Below, piece by piece: positions 16,053 to 24,641 of a DNA stretch of 64,000 nt. Both the position numbers and the translations under genes were made by a program. Under the pieces are notes generated by a model, which was not told where the DNA came from, did not search any database, and was given only the letters and a program-made list of their open reading frames with translations. This DNA comes from Thermoplasmata archaeon (GTDB lineage Archaea; Thermoplasmatota; Thermoplasmata; Lutacidiplasmatales; UBA184): assembly GCA_027306505.1 (NCBI GenBank), contig DAHUZP010000083.1:1-64000 (forward strand), in the 5' to 3' direction. Every line of letters starts with the position of its first letter. Position 1 is the stretch's first letter.

Positions 16053-17384
16053 ATGGCGGAGATCGACAGCGAGGGCTACGCCCCGCCCACGTCACGAGCG
16101 TCCTGGCGCGCCCGCTCGCTCGCCCTCTTCGGCCTAGGAGGGGCCGCCCTCGTCGCAGGGCTCGCCCTGCGGTCCTCGGAGGCGATCCTGTTCGCCGCCC
16201 CTCTCCTCCTGGCCCCGGCCTCGAGCTTCATGCTGGCCCCCCGGAGCCTCACCCGGGTCACGATCCAGGGAGAGATGCAGGAGGCCGGCGACGACCTAGA
16301 GCTCACGCTCACGCTCCGTCCACAGCCTCGCCTCGTCCAAGGGTGGCTGGACGTGGAGATCGAGGTACCGGAGGGTGTGATCGCGCTCAACGGATCGACC
16401 CACCGGGTGATCGTGGGGGGGGAGGGGCCGCTCACGACCACCTTCCGGTTCCGCGCGTTCCGACCGCTGTTCGTCCGCCTGTCCACTCCGAAGGTGCGCT
16501 GGCGAGACCCGCTCGGGCTCTCCGAGGTCCTCCTCCCGGTCCGGGCGGAGGGGCTCTCCTTGGAACGCTACCCTCCGGAGGTACGCCGGGTGCCCCGGCT
16601 CGCCTTCCAGCGCACGACGATCCTACCGGGGGAGGTCCACTCGCGCCGGAGGGCGGCGCAGGGGGACTTCGTCTCCGTTCGCCCCTATCATCCTGGCGAC
16701 TCCCCGCGTGACATCAACTGGTGGGCCTCGGCACGCCAGGGCTCCCTTGCGACCAACGAGTTCTTGGCCGAGCGGAGCGGCGAGATGATCCTGTGCGTCG
16801 ACGCGCGCCCCTGGGTGCAGCCGGGCGGCGACGACGCCCAGCTGCTGGGCGTTGCTCGGGCGGCCACGCTCGGGCTCGCACGCTACCTCCTCAAGGAGAA
16901 GACGCGTGTGGGCCTCGCGGTCTTCGGCGAGTTCGTGGATGTGGTGCGCCTGGGCTCCGGCCGGGTCCAACGCTACGCCATCGAACAGATGCTCGAGCGC
17001 GTTCGCCTCTCGACCGTGGCCGCGCCCATCGAACGGCTCTCCTTCTCCCTCCAGCGCTACTTCCCCCCCGGGACGCCCGTCCTCTTCCTGACCCCGTTGG
17101 TCGACGACGAGACGGTCGCTGCCGGCTACTTCCTGCGTCGACGCGGCTTCCCCTGCATGCTCCTCTGCCCCTCCCCCACGGCCCTCGAGCACGAACGGAT
17201 GGACCTCAAGGCCCCGGACGCGGAGGTCACCCTGAGGATCGTCCGTCTCCTGCGGCGCCGCCGTCTCGCCGAGGCATGGCAGAGCTCCCCCGTGGTGGAA
17301 TGGGAGGACTTCTCGAGCCTCGCCGCCCTGGTCTCGTTCTTGCGCCGCCCACCGACGGCCCTCGCGGGTGGAGGGCGGGCATGA
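16053..17384 (+). CDS. DUF58 domain protein
   Basis: 443 residues. Two N-terminal membrane helices (residues about 24-58) are followed by a beta-rich domain and the DUF58 core with its signature GDFVSVRPYHPGDSPRDINWWASARQGSL. After it comes a von Willebrand A-like fold (ILCVDARPW...). DUF58 proteins pair with MoxR ATPases encoded upstream. I chose ATG 16053, 38 bp after the moxR stop, because the track start at 15939 lies within moxR. The stop overlaps the next start (ATGA). Confidence 0.88.
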   Translation: MAEIDSEGYAPPTSRASWRARSLALFGLGGAALVAGLALRSSEAILFAAPLLLAPASSFMLAPRSLTRVTIQGEMQEAGDDLELTLTLRPQPRLVQGWLDVEIEVPEGVIALNGSTHRVIVGGEGPLTTTFRFRAFRPLFVRLSTPKVRWRDPLGLSEVLLPVRAEGLSLERYPPEVRRVPRLAFQRTTILPGEVHSRRRAAQGDFVSVRPYHPGDSPRDINWWASARQGSLATNEFLAERSGEMILCVDARPWVQPGGDDAQLLGVARAATLGLARYLLKEKTRVGLAVFGEFVDVVRLGSGRVQRYAIEQMLERVRLSTVAAPIERLSFSLQRYFPPGTPVLFLTPLVDDETVAAGYFLRRRGFPCMLLCPSPTALEHERMDLKAPDAEVTLRIVRLLRRRRLAEAWQSSPVVEWEDFSSLAALVSFLRRPPTALAGGGRA

Positions 17385-18163
17385 ACCGGGCGCCTGCTTC
17401 CCCCCCCAGCGCGGGACCTGGACCGGAGGAGCCGCGCTCGACGACCACCTCCGAGGCGTTCGTTCGACCGCGTATCCTCGGGCCGGAGGACGAGACCATC
17501 GCCGACCTCACCGACGCGGAGGTGGCCCGACGATACGCCCGACCTCCGCTCCTGCGTCGGGTCCCCGTGAGCGCGCTCGAGGGCCTCCTCACGCTGCTCC
17601 TCTTCGTCCCTCTCCCGGTCTGGCTCGCTGGAGGAGGGACCCGCAGCGGGGGGCTCCTCCTCCTGCTGGGACTGATCGGGGCCGGAGCGGCCGGCTTCCT
17701 CTTCCGACGCCTCCCCACCCCGCTCCCCTCGGGCGCGATGCTTCCAGGGGGGCTGGTCTGGGCCGTCGCGGTCCTGACGCTCCCGGGAGGGATCGCGGGG
17801 ATGACCAGTGCGCTGCTCGCGGGGGTCGTGTTGGTCCTCTACGCGAGCGTGGCGGCACCGGACGAGGTCGCCCCCCCCACCTCGGCGATCCTGGCGCAGG
17901 CCGCGGTCCCGGCGATGGGAGGGGCGCTCTCCCTGCTCGTGGCGGCGTCCCTGCTCGGGGTCTCCGCCCCCCTCTACTCCATCGTCCTGGTGCCTACCCT
18001 AGGGGCGCTCGCCCTTGCGGTCTACCTCTTCGGCCGGGAGGACCTGCCGGAGGAGGACGCGTCCTCGACCCCGGGGGCGAAGGCCCGCTCCCCCGCCCCC
18101 CCGGGCCCGGTCGCCTCGATGGAACGACCCGCGGACCCCCTGGCCCCCCGTGCGGAGCATTGA
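17381..18163 (+). CDS. Membrane protein ending the MoxR/DUF58 operon
   Basis: 260 residues. A hydrophilic N-terminal region (about 60 residues, containing DLTDAEVARRYARPP) precedes about six or seven membrane helices between residues 65 and 225, and a Pro/Ala-rich tail ends the protein. No named family recognised. It overlaps the DUF58 stop by 4 nt, so it is part of the operon and may be the membrane partner used where a transglutaminase-type protein is found in other lineages; that is inference. The 228 bp that follow hold only a weak hairpin (GCGGAC-GGGTC-GTCCGC, about 18245-18261). Confidence 0.7.
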   Translation: MNRAPASPPSAGPGPEEPRSTTTSEAFVRPRILGPEDETIADLTDAEVARRYARPPLLRRVPVSALEGLLTLLLFVPLPVWLAGGGTRSGGLLLLLGLIGAGAAGFLFRRLPTPLPSGAMLPGGLVWAVAVLTLPGGIAGMTSALLAGVVLVLYASVAAPDEVAPPTSAILAQAAVPAMGGALSLLVAASLLGVSAPLYSIVLVPTLGALALAVYLFGREDLPEEDASSTPGAKARSPAPPGPVASMERPADPLAPRAEH

Positions 18164-18391
18164 AGTGTCAAGCTCCCCTCCTCCCCTTGGCATCCCTGAA
18201 AAGGGAGGCCTGGATGCCGACGAAGGGTCCCTCCGGACCACCCTGCGGACGGGTCGTCCGCACGGGATGAAGAGAGGACAACCACGGTGTCCAACAGCCC
18301 CGGCCGGGTCAGGACGCGGAGAGGGCCGAAGCGCCCACCGTGAGGCGGTCCGTTACGGCCGGGGGACACAGGCCCTCGGCGGGGGGCACGG

Positions 18392-19084
18392 GTGACCCGG
18401 TACGACACCTCCGCCCAGGCCCGCCTGCGACAGTCCTCTCGCCGGCTCAACCTCGTGTTCGCGGGGGTCCTGTTCGCGATCGGCACCTGGCTCATCGCGA
18501 GCTACATCACGCTCTACCTCTCCCTCTTCCCCCCGACCACCACCTTCGAGCTGTTGCTGGGGGTCCTGGTCTACTGCTTCGCCTCGATCCCGTTGTCACA
18601 GGCCCTGATCCGGCGTCCGCACCCCGAGACGGTCGATGTCCGTGAGGAGGGGATCATCCTGCGGTTCCGCAAGGGCGGCCCCATCCGAATCGCCTGGGAG
18701 GACCGGCCGGTCTCGATGGCGTACGACGAGCGGGGGGTGAAGGGCTCGCTCCCCCGGCATCCCAGGATCGAGGGGATGGAGGTCCAGGTGTACCTCCCCC
18801 GCCCCGGCCGCGAGCCCGGCACGGAGACCTTCCGGCCCATGGAGCTCGACCTCAGCGGAGAGGCCTTCGATGAGATCGAGCGGGAGATGAAGCGAGCCGG
18901 TTTCCGTCCGCGCCGACGCACCTGGAGCCGTCGTCGCCCGGGGGAGATGGTCGAGTTCCTGCGACCGGGCGACCCCGGGGCCGATGAGACGCCGGAGGAG
19001 CTCCCGAGCTCCCGCCTCTCCCCCCGGTCGCGCTCGCGACGACCGACGCCTGCCCGCGACGCTCGGAAGAGGCTCCGGGACTGA
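18392..19084 (+). CDS. Membrane protein with PH-like cytoplasmic domain, unknown function
   Basis: 230 residues from GTG 18392. Two membrane helices (about residues 21-42 and 49-70) are followed by a beta-rich segment (VDVREEGIILRFRKGGPIRIAWED) resembling bacterial PH-like domains of two-helix membrane proteins. A strongly basic Ser/Arg tail ends the protein. The family is not certain. A hairpin terminator lies 20 bp after the stop. Confidence 0.6.
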   Translation: MTRYDTSAQARLRQSSRRLNLVFAGVLFAIGTWLIASYITLYLSLFPPTTTFELLLGVLVYCFASIPLSQALIRRPHPETVDVREEGIILRFRKGGPIRIAWEDRPVSMAYDERGVKGSLPRHPRIEGMEVQVYLPRPGREPGTETFRPMELDLSGEAFDEIEREMKRAGFRPRRRTWSRRRPGEMVEFLRPGDPGADETPEELPSSRLSPRSRSRRPTPARDARKRLRD

Positions 19085-19102
19085 GGGCGACCCGGGGAGG
19101 AG

Positions 19103-19124
19103 GGTCTCCCGCGCGCGGGAGACC
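19103..19124 (+). terminator. Perfect 22-nt palindrome, probable terminator
   Basis: GGTCTCCCGCG followed directly by its reverse complement CGCGGGAGACC, then TTCGTTTCCTCT. It lies 19 nt after the stop of the preceding gene and 47 nt before the next start. A terminator is the likeliest role; an operator for the next gene is possible. Confidence 0.5.
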
Positions 19125-19170
19125 TTCGTTTCCTCTCGGGGACCTCCCCATCCCTTATCTGCTCCAGAAG

Positions 19171-19497
19171 ATGAGAGACGCGTCCGCCATGAGCGACGAG
19201 GAGCACGCCTCCCCCGCCACCCTGACCCTGGTGAGCTTCCGCAAGGGGGGTCACCCCACGGGTGGGGAGATGGTCCTCGGCGGTCTCCTCATGCTCGTGG
19301 GCTTCATCACCTTCTTCACGTGGATCGCCACGTTCGAGGCGATCTGGGCGATCGGGATCGCCCCCTTCTCCCTCGGGGCCATCCTCATCTTCCACAGCGA
19401 CCCGATCCTGGAGACCTTGCAGAAGTGGAAGCGGACCCGCCCAGGCCCCTCCCCCTCCTCGGCCCGCACCGGCGGACCGAGCACCGAAGGACACTGA
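19171..19497 (+). CDS. Small two-helix membrane protein
   Basis: 108 residues (or 102 from the second Met). A short hydrophilic start is followed by two hydrophobic helices (MVLGGLLMLVGFITFFTW and IWAIGIAPFSLGAILIF) and a basic Ser/Pro-rich tail. No family recognised. CCTTATCTGC, 12-20 bp before the start, could be a weak TATA element, though it is closer than usual. The 150 bp before serA hold nothing visible. Confidence 0.6.
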   Translation: MRDASAMSDEEHASPATLTLVSFRKGGHPTGGEMVLGGLLMLVGFITFFTWIATFEAIWAIGIAPFSLGAILIFHSDPILETLQKWKRTRPGPSPSSARTGGPSTEGH

Positions 19498-19647
19498 CCT
19501 CCCGTCGGGTCCCCTGCATCGGCCTCCGAGGCGTCGGGCCGACGGTGGGTCTTCGGAGCTCGTCCTTCCCGGTCGGTTCCCGGGAGCCTCATGGCCGGGG
19601 GCTGGGGGGCCAAAGGCTGAAGTCCCTGCACCTGGTGCCGGGCGAAC

Positions 19648-20598
19648 GTGAGCGCTCCTCTTCCCGTCGCCATCGTGGCCGACCCTCTCGACGCTGGGGC
19701 CGTCGCCGTACTCGCCCACCATGCGACCGTGGTGGACGCGACCTCCGGCAAGGAGGCGTTGGAGCGGGACCTGCCCCGGGCCAAGGCGCTCCTGGTCCGC
19801 AGTCGCACGAAGGTCACCGCGTCCGTCATCGCCCAGGCCCCCGACCTCGCCGTCATCGGGCGCGCGGGCGTCGGTGTCGACAACATCGACGTGAAGGCCG
19901 CGACCGAGCGAGGGATCCCGGTGGTCAACGCACCCGCCGCCGCGACCACGAGCGTCGCCGAGCTGGTCGTGGGGCTCCTCGTCGCCGTCGCGCGCGACTT
20001 CGGCTCCCAGGTGCCCGCCGCGAAGAAAGGGGAGTGGAAGAAGGCCGGTAACGGGGTCGAGCTCGCCGGACGCACCGTGGGGTTCGTGGGGTACGGTCGG
20101 ATCGCCCGGGAGGCCGCGGTGCGGCTGAAGGCCTTCGGGATGAAGGTGCAGGCCTACGACCCCTACCTCACCAAGTCCCCCGACGGCACGCCAGTGCTCC
20201 CGCTCGATGAGCTCCTCCCCACGAGTCAGGTGGTCTCCCTCCACACGCCCTTGACCCTCGAGACCCGGAGGATCCTCAATGCGGAGCGGCTCGCGAAGCT
20301 TCCGAAGGGGGCGATCGTGCTCAACGTCGCGCGCGGGGGGCTCGTCGACGAGGACGCCCTCCTCGCCTCGCTCGAATCCGGTCATCTCACGGGGGCCGCG
20401 CTGGACGTCTTCGAGGAGGAGCCTCCGAGGAACGCCCGGCTCCTGGCGCATCCGCGGCTCGTGGTGACCCCTCACATCGGTGCGTCGACGCACGAGGCGC
20501 AGGCCCGGGCGGGTACAGTGACCGTGGAGCAGGTCGTGAAGGTCCTTCGGGGCGAGGCCCCGGAGTTCTGTGTCAATCCGGAGGTTCGAAAGCCATGA
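19648..20598 (+). CDS. serA: D-3-phosphoglycerate dehydrogenase, short form
   Basis: A 316-residue D-2-hydroxyacid dehydrogenase. The NAD-binding motif is VGFVGYGRIAREAA. The catalytic set is Arg in NVARGGLVDE, Glu in LDVFEEEPP and His in VTPHIGASTHEAQ. The early sequence RAGVGVDNIDVKAATERGIPVVNAP is typical of SerA. It oxidises 3-phosphoglycerate to phosphohydroxypyruvate, the first step of serine synthesis. It lacks the C-terminal ACT regulatory domain, so serine feedback through that domain is not expected. It overlaps the following aminotransferase by 4 nt (ATGA), the probable next step. Confidence 0.88.
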   Translation: MSAPLPVAIVADPLDAGAVAVLAHHATVVDATSGKEALERDLPRAKALLVRSRTKVTASVIAQAPDLAVIGRAGVGVDNIDVKAATERGIPVVNAPAAATTSVAELVVGLLVAVARDFGSQVPAAKKGEWKKAGNGVELAGRTVGFVGYGRIAREAAVRLKAFGMKVQAYDPYLTKSPDGTPVLPLDELLPTSQVVSLHTPLTLETRRILNAERLAKLPKGAIVLNVARGGLVDEDALLASLESGHLTGAALDVFEEEPPRNARLLAHPRLVVTPHIGASTHEAQARAGTVTVEQVVKVLRGEAPEFCVNPEVRKP

Positions 20599-21821
20599 GC
20601 CCAGCTGAAGCGAAGAGCGCACCCACCCCCTCGAAGATGCCCTCCACCTCGTCCGACGCCGGGACGGGGAAGGCCGGGACCGAAGCCTCCTACTTCGACC
20701 CGTACACGAGCAACTTCCTGCTCGCCGGGCCGGTGAAGCTCCACCCCCGCGTCCAGCTCGCGATGGCGGCCCCCTCGCTCAACCACCGGGGGGAGTACTT
20801 CCACGACCTGGTCCACGAGATCCGTGGGCTCCTCCCCCTCCTCTTCGGCCGGCCCGGGACCCAGGTCGTCCTGAGCGGGAGCGGGACCGCGGGCCTGGAG
20901 GCGATGGTCTCGGGGCTCGTGAAGAAGAACGAGAAGATGGTCGTCGTCTCCAACGGGCACTTCGGTGACCGCCTGGAGAAGCTCGCGGACCGCTTCGGCC
21001 AGCTGGTCCCGGTGCGGGGCACCTGGGGGAAGCCGGTGAGCATGGAGCTGCTCAAGGCGACGCTCGAGGAGCACGCCCCGAAGGCGGTCGCCATGGTCTA
21101 CAACGAGACCTCGGTCGGCTTCACGAACCCCCTCGACAGCGTGGGAGCGCTCGCGCACAAGGCCGGGGCCCTCTTCCTCGTCGACGCGATCAGCGCCCTG
21201 CCGGGCCTCCCCACGCCCAGCGAGGCGGCCGGGGTCGACGCGGTGGTGGTCGGGAGCCAGAAGGGACTCGCCGCCCCGCCCGGTCTCGCCCTCGTCCACC
21301 TCTCCGAGCGGGCCCTCAAGGAGCTCGCGCCCCAGACCTTCTACACCGATCTCGCGGACCACGTGAAGAGCCTGGAGAAGGACGATACGCCCTTCACCCC
21401 CGCCGTGCCGCTCTTCCTCGCCCTGCGCGAGGCGCTGCTGCTCCTCCGTGAGGAAGGGGTCGAGCGGCGCCAGGCGCGCACCCACCGCCTGGCGGAGGCG
21501 ACCCGGGCGGCCGTGAAGGCGATGGGCCTCTCCCTCTTTCCGGACGAGGAGTTCGCCTCCGACACGGTGACCGCGATCCGCTACCCGTCGGGCGTGGGGG
21601 ACTCCCCCTTCCGCGCCGCCCTTCGTGACCGGCACAACCTCATCGTCTCCGGTGGCCAGGGCCAGGCGAAGGGGCAGATCTTCCGCATCGGGCACATGGG
21701 CGTCGCGAGCTTCGGCGAGGTCCTCGCCGGCGTCGCGGCGGTGGAGAAGGAGATGCACCGCCTGGGCAAGGTCCCCTCCCTGGGGGCCGGTGTGGCCGCC
21801 TTCGAGCGATACCTCCCGTAG
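20595..21821 (+). CDS. Class V PLP aminotransferase (serine pathway)
   Basis: A 408-residue fold-type I aminotransferase of the serine-pyruvate / alanine-glyoxylate / SerC-like group. A 40-residue polar leader precedes LLAGPVKLHPRVQLAMAAPSLNHRG. The PLP-phosphate region is SGSGTAGLEAM, the pyridine-binding Asp is in LFLVDAISALPGLP, and the Schiff-base lysine is in VVGSQKGLAAPPGL. The overlap with serA supports transamination of phosphohydroxypyruvate to phosphoserine, as for the broad-specificity class V enzymes of other archaea. Alanine-glyoxylate or serine-glyoxylate activity is an alternative. No serB phosphatase lies adjacent. Confidence 0.85.
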   Translation: MSPAEAKSAPTPSKMPSTSSDAGTGKAGTEASYFDPYTSNFLLAGPVKLHPRVQLAMAAPSLNHRGEYFHDLVHEIRGLLPLLFGRPGTQVVLSGSGTAGLEAMVSGLVKKNEKMVVVSNGHFGDRLEKLADRFGQLVPVRGTWGKPVSMELLKATLEEHAPKAVAMVYNETSVGFTNPLDSVGALAHKAGALFLVDAISALPGLPTPSEAAGVDAVVVGSQKGLAAPPGLALVHLSERALKELAPQTFYTDLADHVKSLEKDDTPFTPAVPLFLALREALLLLREEGVERRQARTHRLAEATRAAVKAMGLSLFPDEEFASDTVTAIRYPSGVGDSPFRAALRDRHNLIVSGGQGQAKGQIFRIGHMGVASFGEVLAGVAAVEKEMHRLGKVPSLGAGVAAFERYLP

Positions 21822-21922
21822 CCAGGCGACCCCTTCCAGAGCGAACTCATCCGCCCGATCCCCGCACCGCTCAGGGCGCGCGAAGGGACCGTACCCGGGC
21901 CGAGGTGCTCGCGGGGCGCCCC

Positions 21923-22393
21923 TCAGATGTCCACGATGACCTGGGCCCGGCCGCGACGGAGGTCGACCTCCAGCCGATGGAGGGTGACCGCCTTCACCTG
22001 GACCTTGACGTGGTGTCGGGTGGGGTCGTAGGTCTCCCCATGGAGCCGGGCCTCGATCCGTCGGGGGGGGTCTCCTTCGAGCGACACCTCGTAGCGACGG
22101 GTCAACCACCCCTCTTCGTCGAACAGACCGATGAGCTCGGTGAGGTAGGCGACCACCAGGCCCTCGAGCGAGGGGGAAGTGACCTCAAGGGCCCGGGTGG
22201 CCCGGGGTTCGACGCTCGCGAGGTCCGTGAGCAGCTCCGTGTACCCTTCCCCCAACTGGGCGAAGAGGGCCTCCGGGGAGCGGGCCCGGGCCCCGATCCC
22301 CACGTCGGCGGTGGTACCGAAGCTCCAGTGAGCTGGAGCGTCACCGAAGGGCTCCTCCGGGGGGTCGGAGGGGGTCCGGGAAGCGCTGGACAC
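21923..22393 (-). CDS. Archease
   Basis: A 156-residue protein with the archease pattern: a start similar to HTADIGI (here FGTTADVGIGARARS), then EALFAQLGEGYTELL, LTELIGLFDEEGWL, GETYDPTRHHVKVQVKAVT and the terminal VIVDI. Archease activates the RNA ligase RtcB, promoting its guanylylation during tRNA splicing and RNA repair. The residue before TAD is Thr where His is usual; the metal-binding Asp is kept. I chose GTG 22393 rather than the track start 22450, because it leaves room for the TATA-like element at about 22411-22420 and removes a non-conserved leader. RtcB is not in the window. Confidence 0.85.
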   Translation of the reverse strand: MSSASRTPSDPPEEPFGDAPAHWSFGTTADVGIGARARSPEALFAQLGEGYTELLTDLASVEPRATRALEVTSPSLEGLVVAYLTELIGLFDEEGWLTRRYEVSLEGDPPRRIEARLHGETYDPTRHHVKVQVKAVTLHRLEVDLRRGRAQVIVDI

Positions 22394-22410
22394 GCCTCGA
22401 TACCGACTTG

Positions 22411-22437
22411 TACACTTAAGAGGGGTCGGACCCCTCT
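22411..22437. promoter_or_regulatory. Shared divergent promoter with perfect palindrome
   Basis: TACACTTAAG serves as a two-way AT-rich box between archease (minus) and the GT2 gene (plus). Directly beside it lies AGAGGGGTC-G-GACCCCTCT (22419-22437), a perfect 9-bp inverted repeat around one base. It sits between the TATA-like box and the plus-strand start at 22450, the position of a classic repressor operator. Confidence 0.5.
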
Positions 22438-22449
22438 GCAAAAAGGCCA

Positions 22450-23244
22450 ATGCGGGCGACCCTGGTCATCCCCACCCTCAACGAGGCCGACGGCATCGGC
22501 CACACCCTCCGTACCTTCCGGGAGGCGGCCGAGGAGGCCAACCGGAGCCTCTTCCTCGGGTCGCCGGTGGAGTGGGAGGTCCTGGTCGTGGACGGACGGT
22601 CCACCGACGGCACCCCCGAGATCGCCCGTTCACTGGGGGCGAAGGTCGTCCAAGAGCCCCGCAAGGGGTACGGACGCGCCTATCGCACCGGGTTCGAGGA
22701 GGCGACGGGAGAGTACATCGCGACGCTCGACGGGGATGGGACCTATCCCGCCGAGCTGGTCCCCTGGTTCCTGCTCCATCTCCTGCACCACAAGAAGGAC
22801 TTCCTGACGGGCGACCGTCTCACCTACCTCGCCCCGAAGTCCATGACCACCGAGCACCGGATCGGCAACTTCCTGCTGAACCTCCTGGTTTCGGTCTTCT
22901 TCCACTCCTGTCTTCAGGGGGTCCCGGCCCGCATCCTGGTCGACTCGCAGAGCGGGTTCTGGGTCTTCCGACGCGCGGTCCTTCCCTCCCTTCGCCTGAC
23001 CCAGGACGGCATGGCCTTCTCCGAGGAGATCAAGCTCGAGGCCATGATCCGCGGTCTCAAGTTCGAGGAGGTGCCCATCCACTATGCGGAGCGCTGGGGC
23101 CGACCGAAGCTCTCGAGCTGGCGCGATGGGCTCCACAACATGATGTTCCTCGTGCGCAAGCGCTTCCAGGTCTCCCAGGAGACCCGGATGGCCCACCGAT
23201 TGCCCGTGACGCAGGCCTCCACCTCACCCCAAGGGCCGGCCTGA
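22450..23244 (+). CDS. Family 2 glycosyltransferase, dolichol-phosphate-mannose synthase-like
   Basis: A 264-residue GT2 enzyme: MRATLVIPTLNEADGIG at the start, the donor-binding VLVVDGRSTDGTPEIA, the catalytic metal motif LDGDGTYPAEL, and DSQSGFWVFRRAVL, as in DPM1-like enzymes. No clear membrane domain follows, except a moderately hydrophobic stretch (NFLLNLLVSVFF). It probably transfers a sugar from a nucleotide donor to a polyprenyl phosphate, making donors for GT-C enzymes such as the one at the window start; the exact sugar is inferred. It is transcribed divergently from archease across a palindromic promoter. Confidence 0.88.
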   Translation: MRATLVIPTLNEADGIGHTLRTFREAAEEANRSLFLGSPVEWEVLVVDGRSTDGTPEIARSLGAKVVQEPRKGYGRAYRTGFEEATGEYIATLDGDGTYPAELVPWFLLHLLHHKKDFLTGDRLTYLAPKSMTTEHRIGNFLLNLLVSVFFHSCLQGVPARILVDSQSGFWVFRRAVLPSLRLTQDGMAFSEEIKLEAMIRGLKFEEVPIHYAERWGRPKLSSWRDGLHNMMFLVRKRFQVSQETRMAHRLPVTQASTSPQGPA

Positions 23245-23352
23245 GCACCGAACGGTGGGAGAGTTCGCCTGGCTTCGGGGAGGACACCGTCCGGGGGGCG
23301 CTCCCGCCCGCCGGTATGGACCTCGGGGCCCGGGGCGCGTCGCCCGATCCCT

Positions 23353-23505
23353 TTACTTCGTCTTGCCCGAACGCTCCTTCGACTTCACCCGGAGACCGTG
23401 GTAGCCGCATTTGCGGCACTGGACGGCCCGGGGTGGGTTCCGAGCGGAGCAGTTCATGCAGATCCGCTTGTTGAGGAGGCGGGCGGTCGCTTCGGCGAAC
23501 GGCAT
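23353..23505 (-). CDS. rpl40e: Ribosomal protein eL40
   Basis: A 50-residue protein too short for the ORF track. It starts [19 protein letters not shown] and carries a zinc site of two CxxC pairs (CMNC ... CRKC) followed by [13 protein letters not shown], which matches archaeal L40e along its whole length. It is a small basic protein of the large ribosomal subunit. CTCAAATACC on the minus strand (about 23528-23538) is a plausible TATA box 25-30 bp before ATG 23505. Confidence 0.93.
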   Translation of the reverse strand: MPFAEATARLLNKRICMNCSARNPPRAVQCRKCGYHGLRVKSKERSGKTK

Positions 23506-23633
23506 GGGAACCGCGCCACCTGGGGCCGGGTATTTGAGGATGAACCCTGACCCGCCCCGGGTCGCCCTCGACCCGGACCCCCTTTTCCTGTGCGTTCGCC
23601 TTCAAGACCAACCATCATAAACCCCGTCGCGGG

Positions 23634-23870
23634 ATGGCCCATCGATCCATGGAGCGCGAGCCCACTCCGGAGAGCCAACCTCGGGAGGTGTTGGAGAAGG
23701 CTCGGGAGGTCCGCCGAAGCGGTGCCCCCGCGCTGCCCCAGGAGGACCGGCGGGTGGTCGCTCTGGTAGGGACCCCGCTCCACGTGGAGGCCTACCCCTG
23801 GACCGGCGGGCTCGTCCTCTGGACCCAGGACCCCCACGGGCGTTGGGTCCGGCTCCCCCTTCGCCGTTGA
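23634..23870 (+). CDS. Small hypothetical protein
   Basis: 78 residues (73 if ATG 23649 is used). The N-terminal half is charged and helical (REVLEKAREVRRSG) and the C-terminal half beta-like (VVALVGTPLHVEAYPWTGGLVLWTQD). No family recognised. CATCATAAACC, 15-30 bp upstream, is a reasonable TATA-like element, and the gene fills the space between eL40 and AMMECR1. Confidence 0.5.
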   Translation: MAHRSMEREPTPESQPREVLEKAREVRRSGAPALPQEDRRVVALVGTPLHVEAYPWTGGLVLWTQDPHGRWVRLPLRR

Positions 23871-23954
23871 ACCCCCGTTGGTCCTTCCGCCCCCACCCCC
23901 AGCTCCCTGGACCGTCAGGGACCCCCATCAGAACCCTCATCCCCCTCGCGGGGC

Positions 23955-24641
23955 ATGCTAGGTCCCGTGGCCGCCCGGACCGAGGGTGTGGCGGCGGTGC
24001 GTCTCGCCCGTCAGGCCTTGGAGACCTGCATCGACTGGGACGGTGAACGGGACCCCGCGTACGTCGCTCAGGAGGTGGAGCTCCCGGCGAGCTTCGAGGA
24101 GAAGCGGGGGCTGTTCGTGACGCTCCTGGAGCACCCCACCTCCGACCTGCGGGGATGCATCGGTTTCACCGACCCGATCTTCCGACTGCGCGAGGGGATC
24201 CCCCGGGCCGCGCTCTACGCCGCCAAGGAGGACCCGCGGTTCCCTCCCCTGGTCCGCAGCGAGCTCGGTCGCATCCGGGTGGAGGTCTCCCTGCTGACCC
24301 GGCCGGCCCCGCTGGTCCCCCGCCGTCCCCTGGACCTCCTGCAGTTGGTACGGGTCGGACGCGACGGGCTCATGGTGGCCGAGGACGGGATGAAGGGCGT
24401 GCTCCTCCCCCAGGTGCCCGTCGACGAGGGGTGGGACGTGGAGACCTTCCTCTCCCAGACCTGCCGGAAGGCGGGCCTCTCCCCGGCATCCTGGCGGCGT
24501 CCCGGGCCCCGGTTCTGGAGCTTCCAGTCCACGATCTTCGCCGAAGAGACCCCGCGCGGGCCCATCGTCGAGCACACCCTCGCCGCACCCCCGGAGGGGG
24601 CTCCCCTGCCGGGGGGCGAGGTCAGCCGTTCACGAGCCTGA
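23955..24641 (+). CDS. AMMECR1 domain protein
   Basis: 228 residues. The diagnostic LRGCIG (within SDLRGCIGFTDPIF) and AAKEDPRFPPL are present, followed by VEVSLLTRPAPL, GRDGLMVAEDGMKGVLLPQVP and the helix containing FLSQTCRKAGLSPASW. AMMECR1 proteins are conserved from archaea to humans. In related prokaryotic loci they occur with MEMO and radical-SAM proteins, and the fold suggests a substrate pocket, but the activity is unknown. The last 20 bp overlap the 3' end of ileS on the other strand. Confidence 0.9.
   Translation: MLGPVAARTEGVAAVRLARQALETCIDWDGERDPAYVAQEVELPASFEEKRGLFVTLLEHPTSDLRGCIGFTDPIFRLREGIPRAALYAAKEDPRFPPLVRSELGRIRVEVSLLTRPAPLVPRRPLDLLQLVRVGRDGLMVAEDGMKGVLLPQVPVDEGWDVETFLSQTCRKAGLSPASWRRPGPRFWSFQSTIFAEETPRGPIVEHTLAAPPEGAPLPGGEVSRSRA

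Noticed and set aside
18571-20622. 683-codon minus-strand ORF
   Set aside because: Antisense to the 18392 gene, the small membrane gene and serA; those have clear motifs and it does not.
20472-22109. 545-codon minus-strand ORF
   Set aside because: Antisense to the class V aminotransferase; the pattern of Glu/Arg/Gly/Val is typical of a reversed coding strand.
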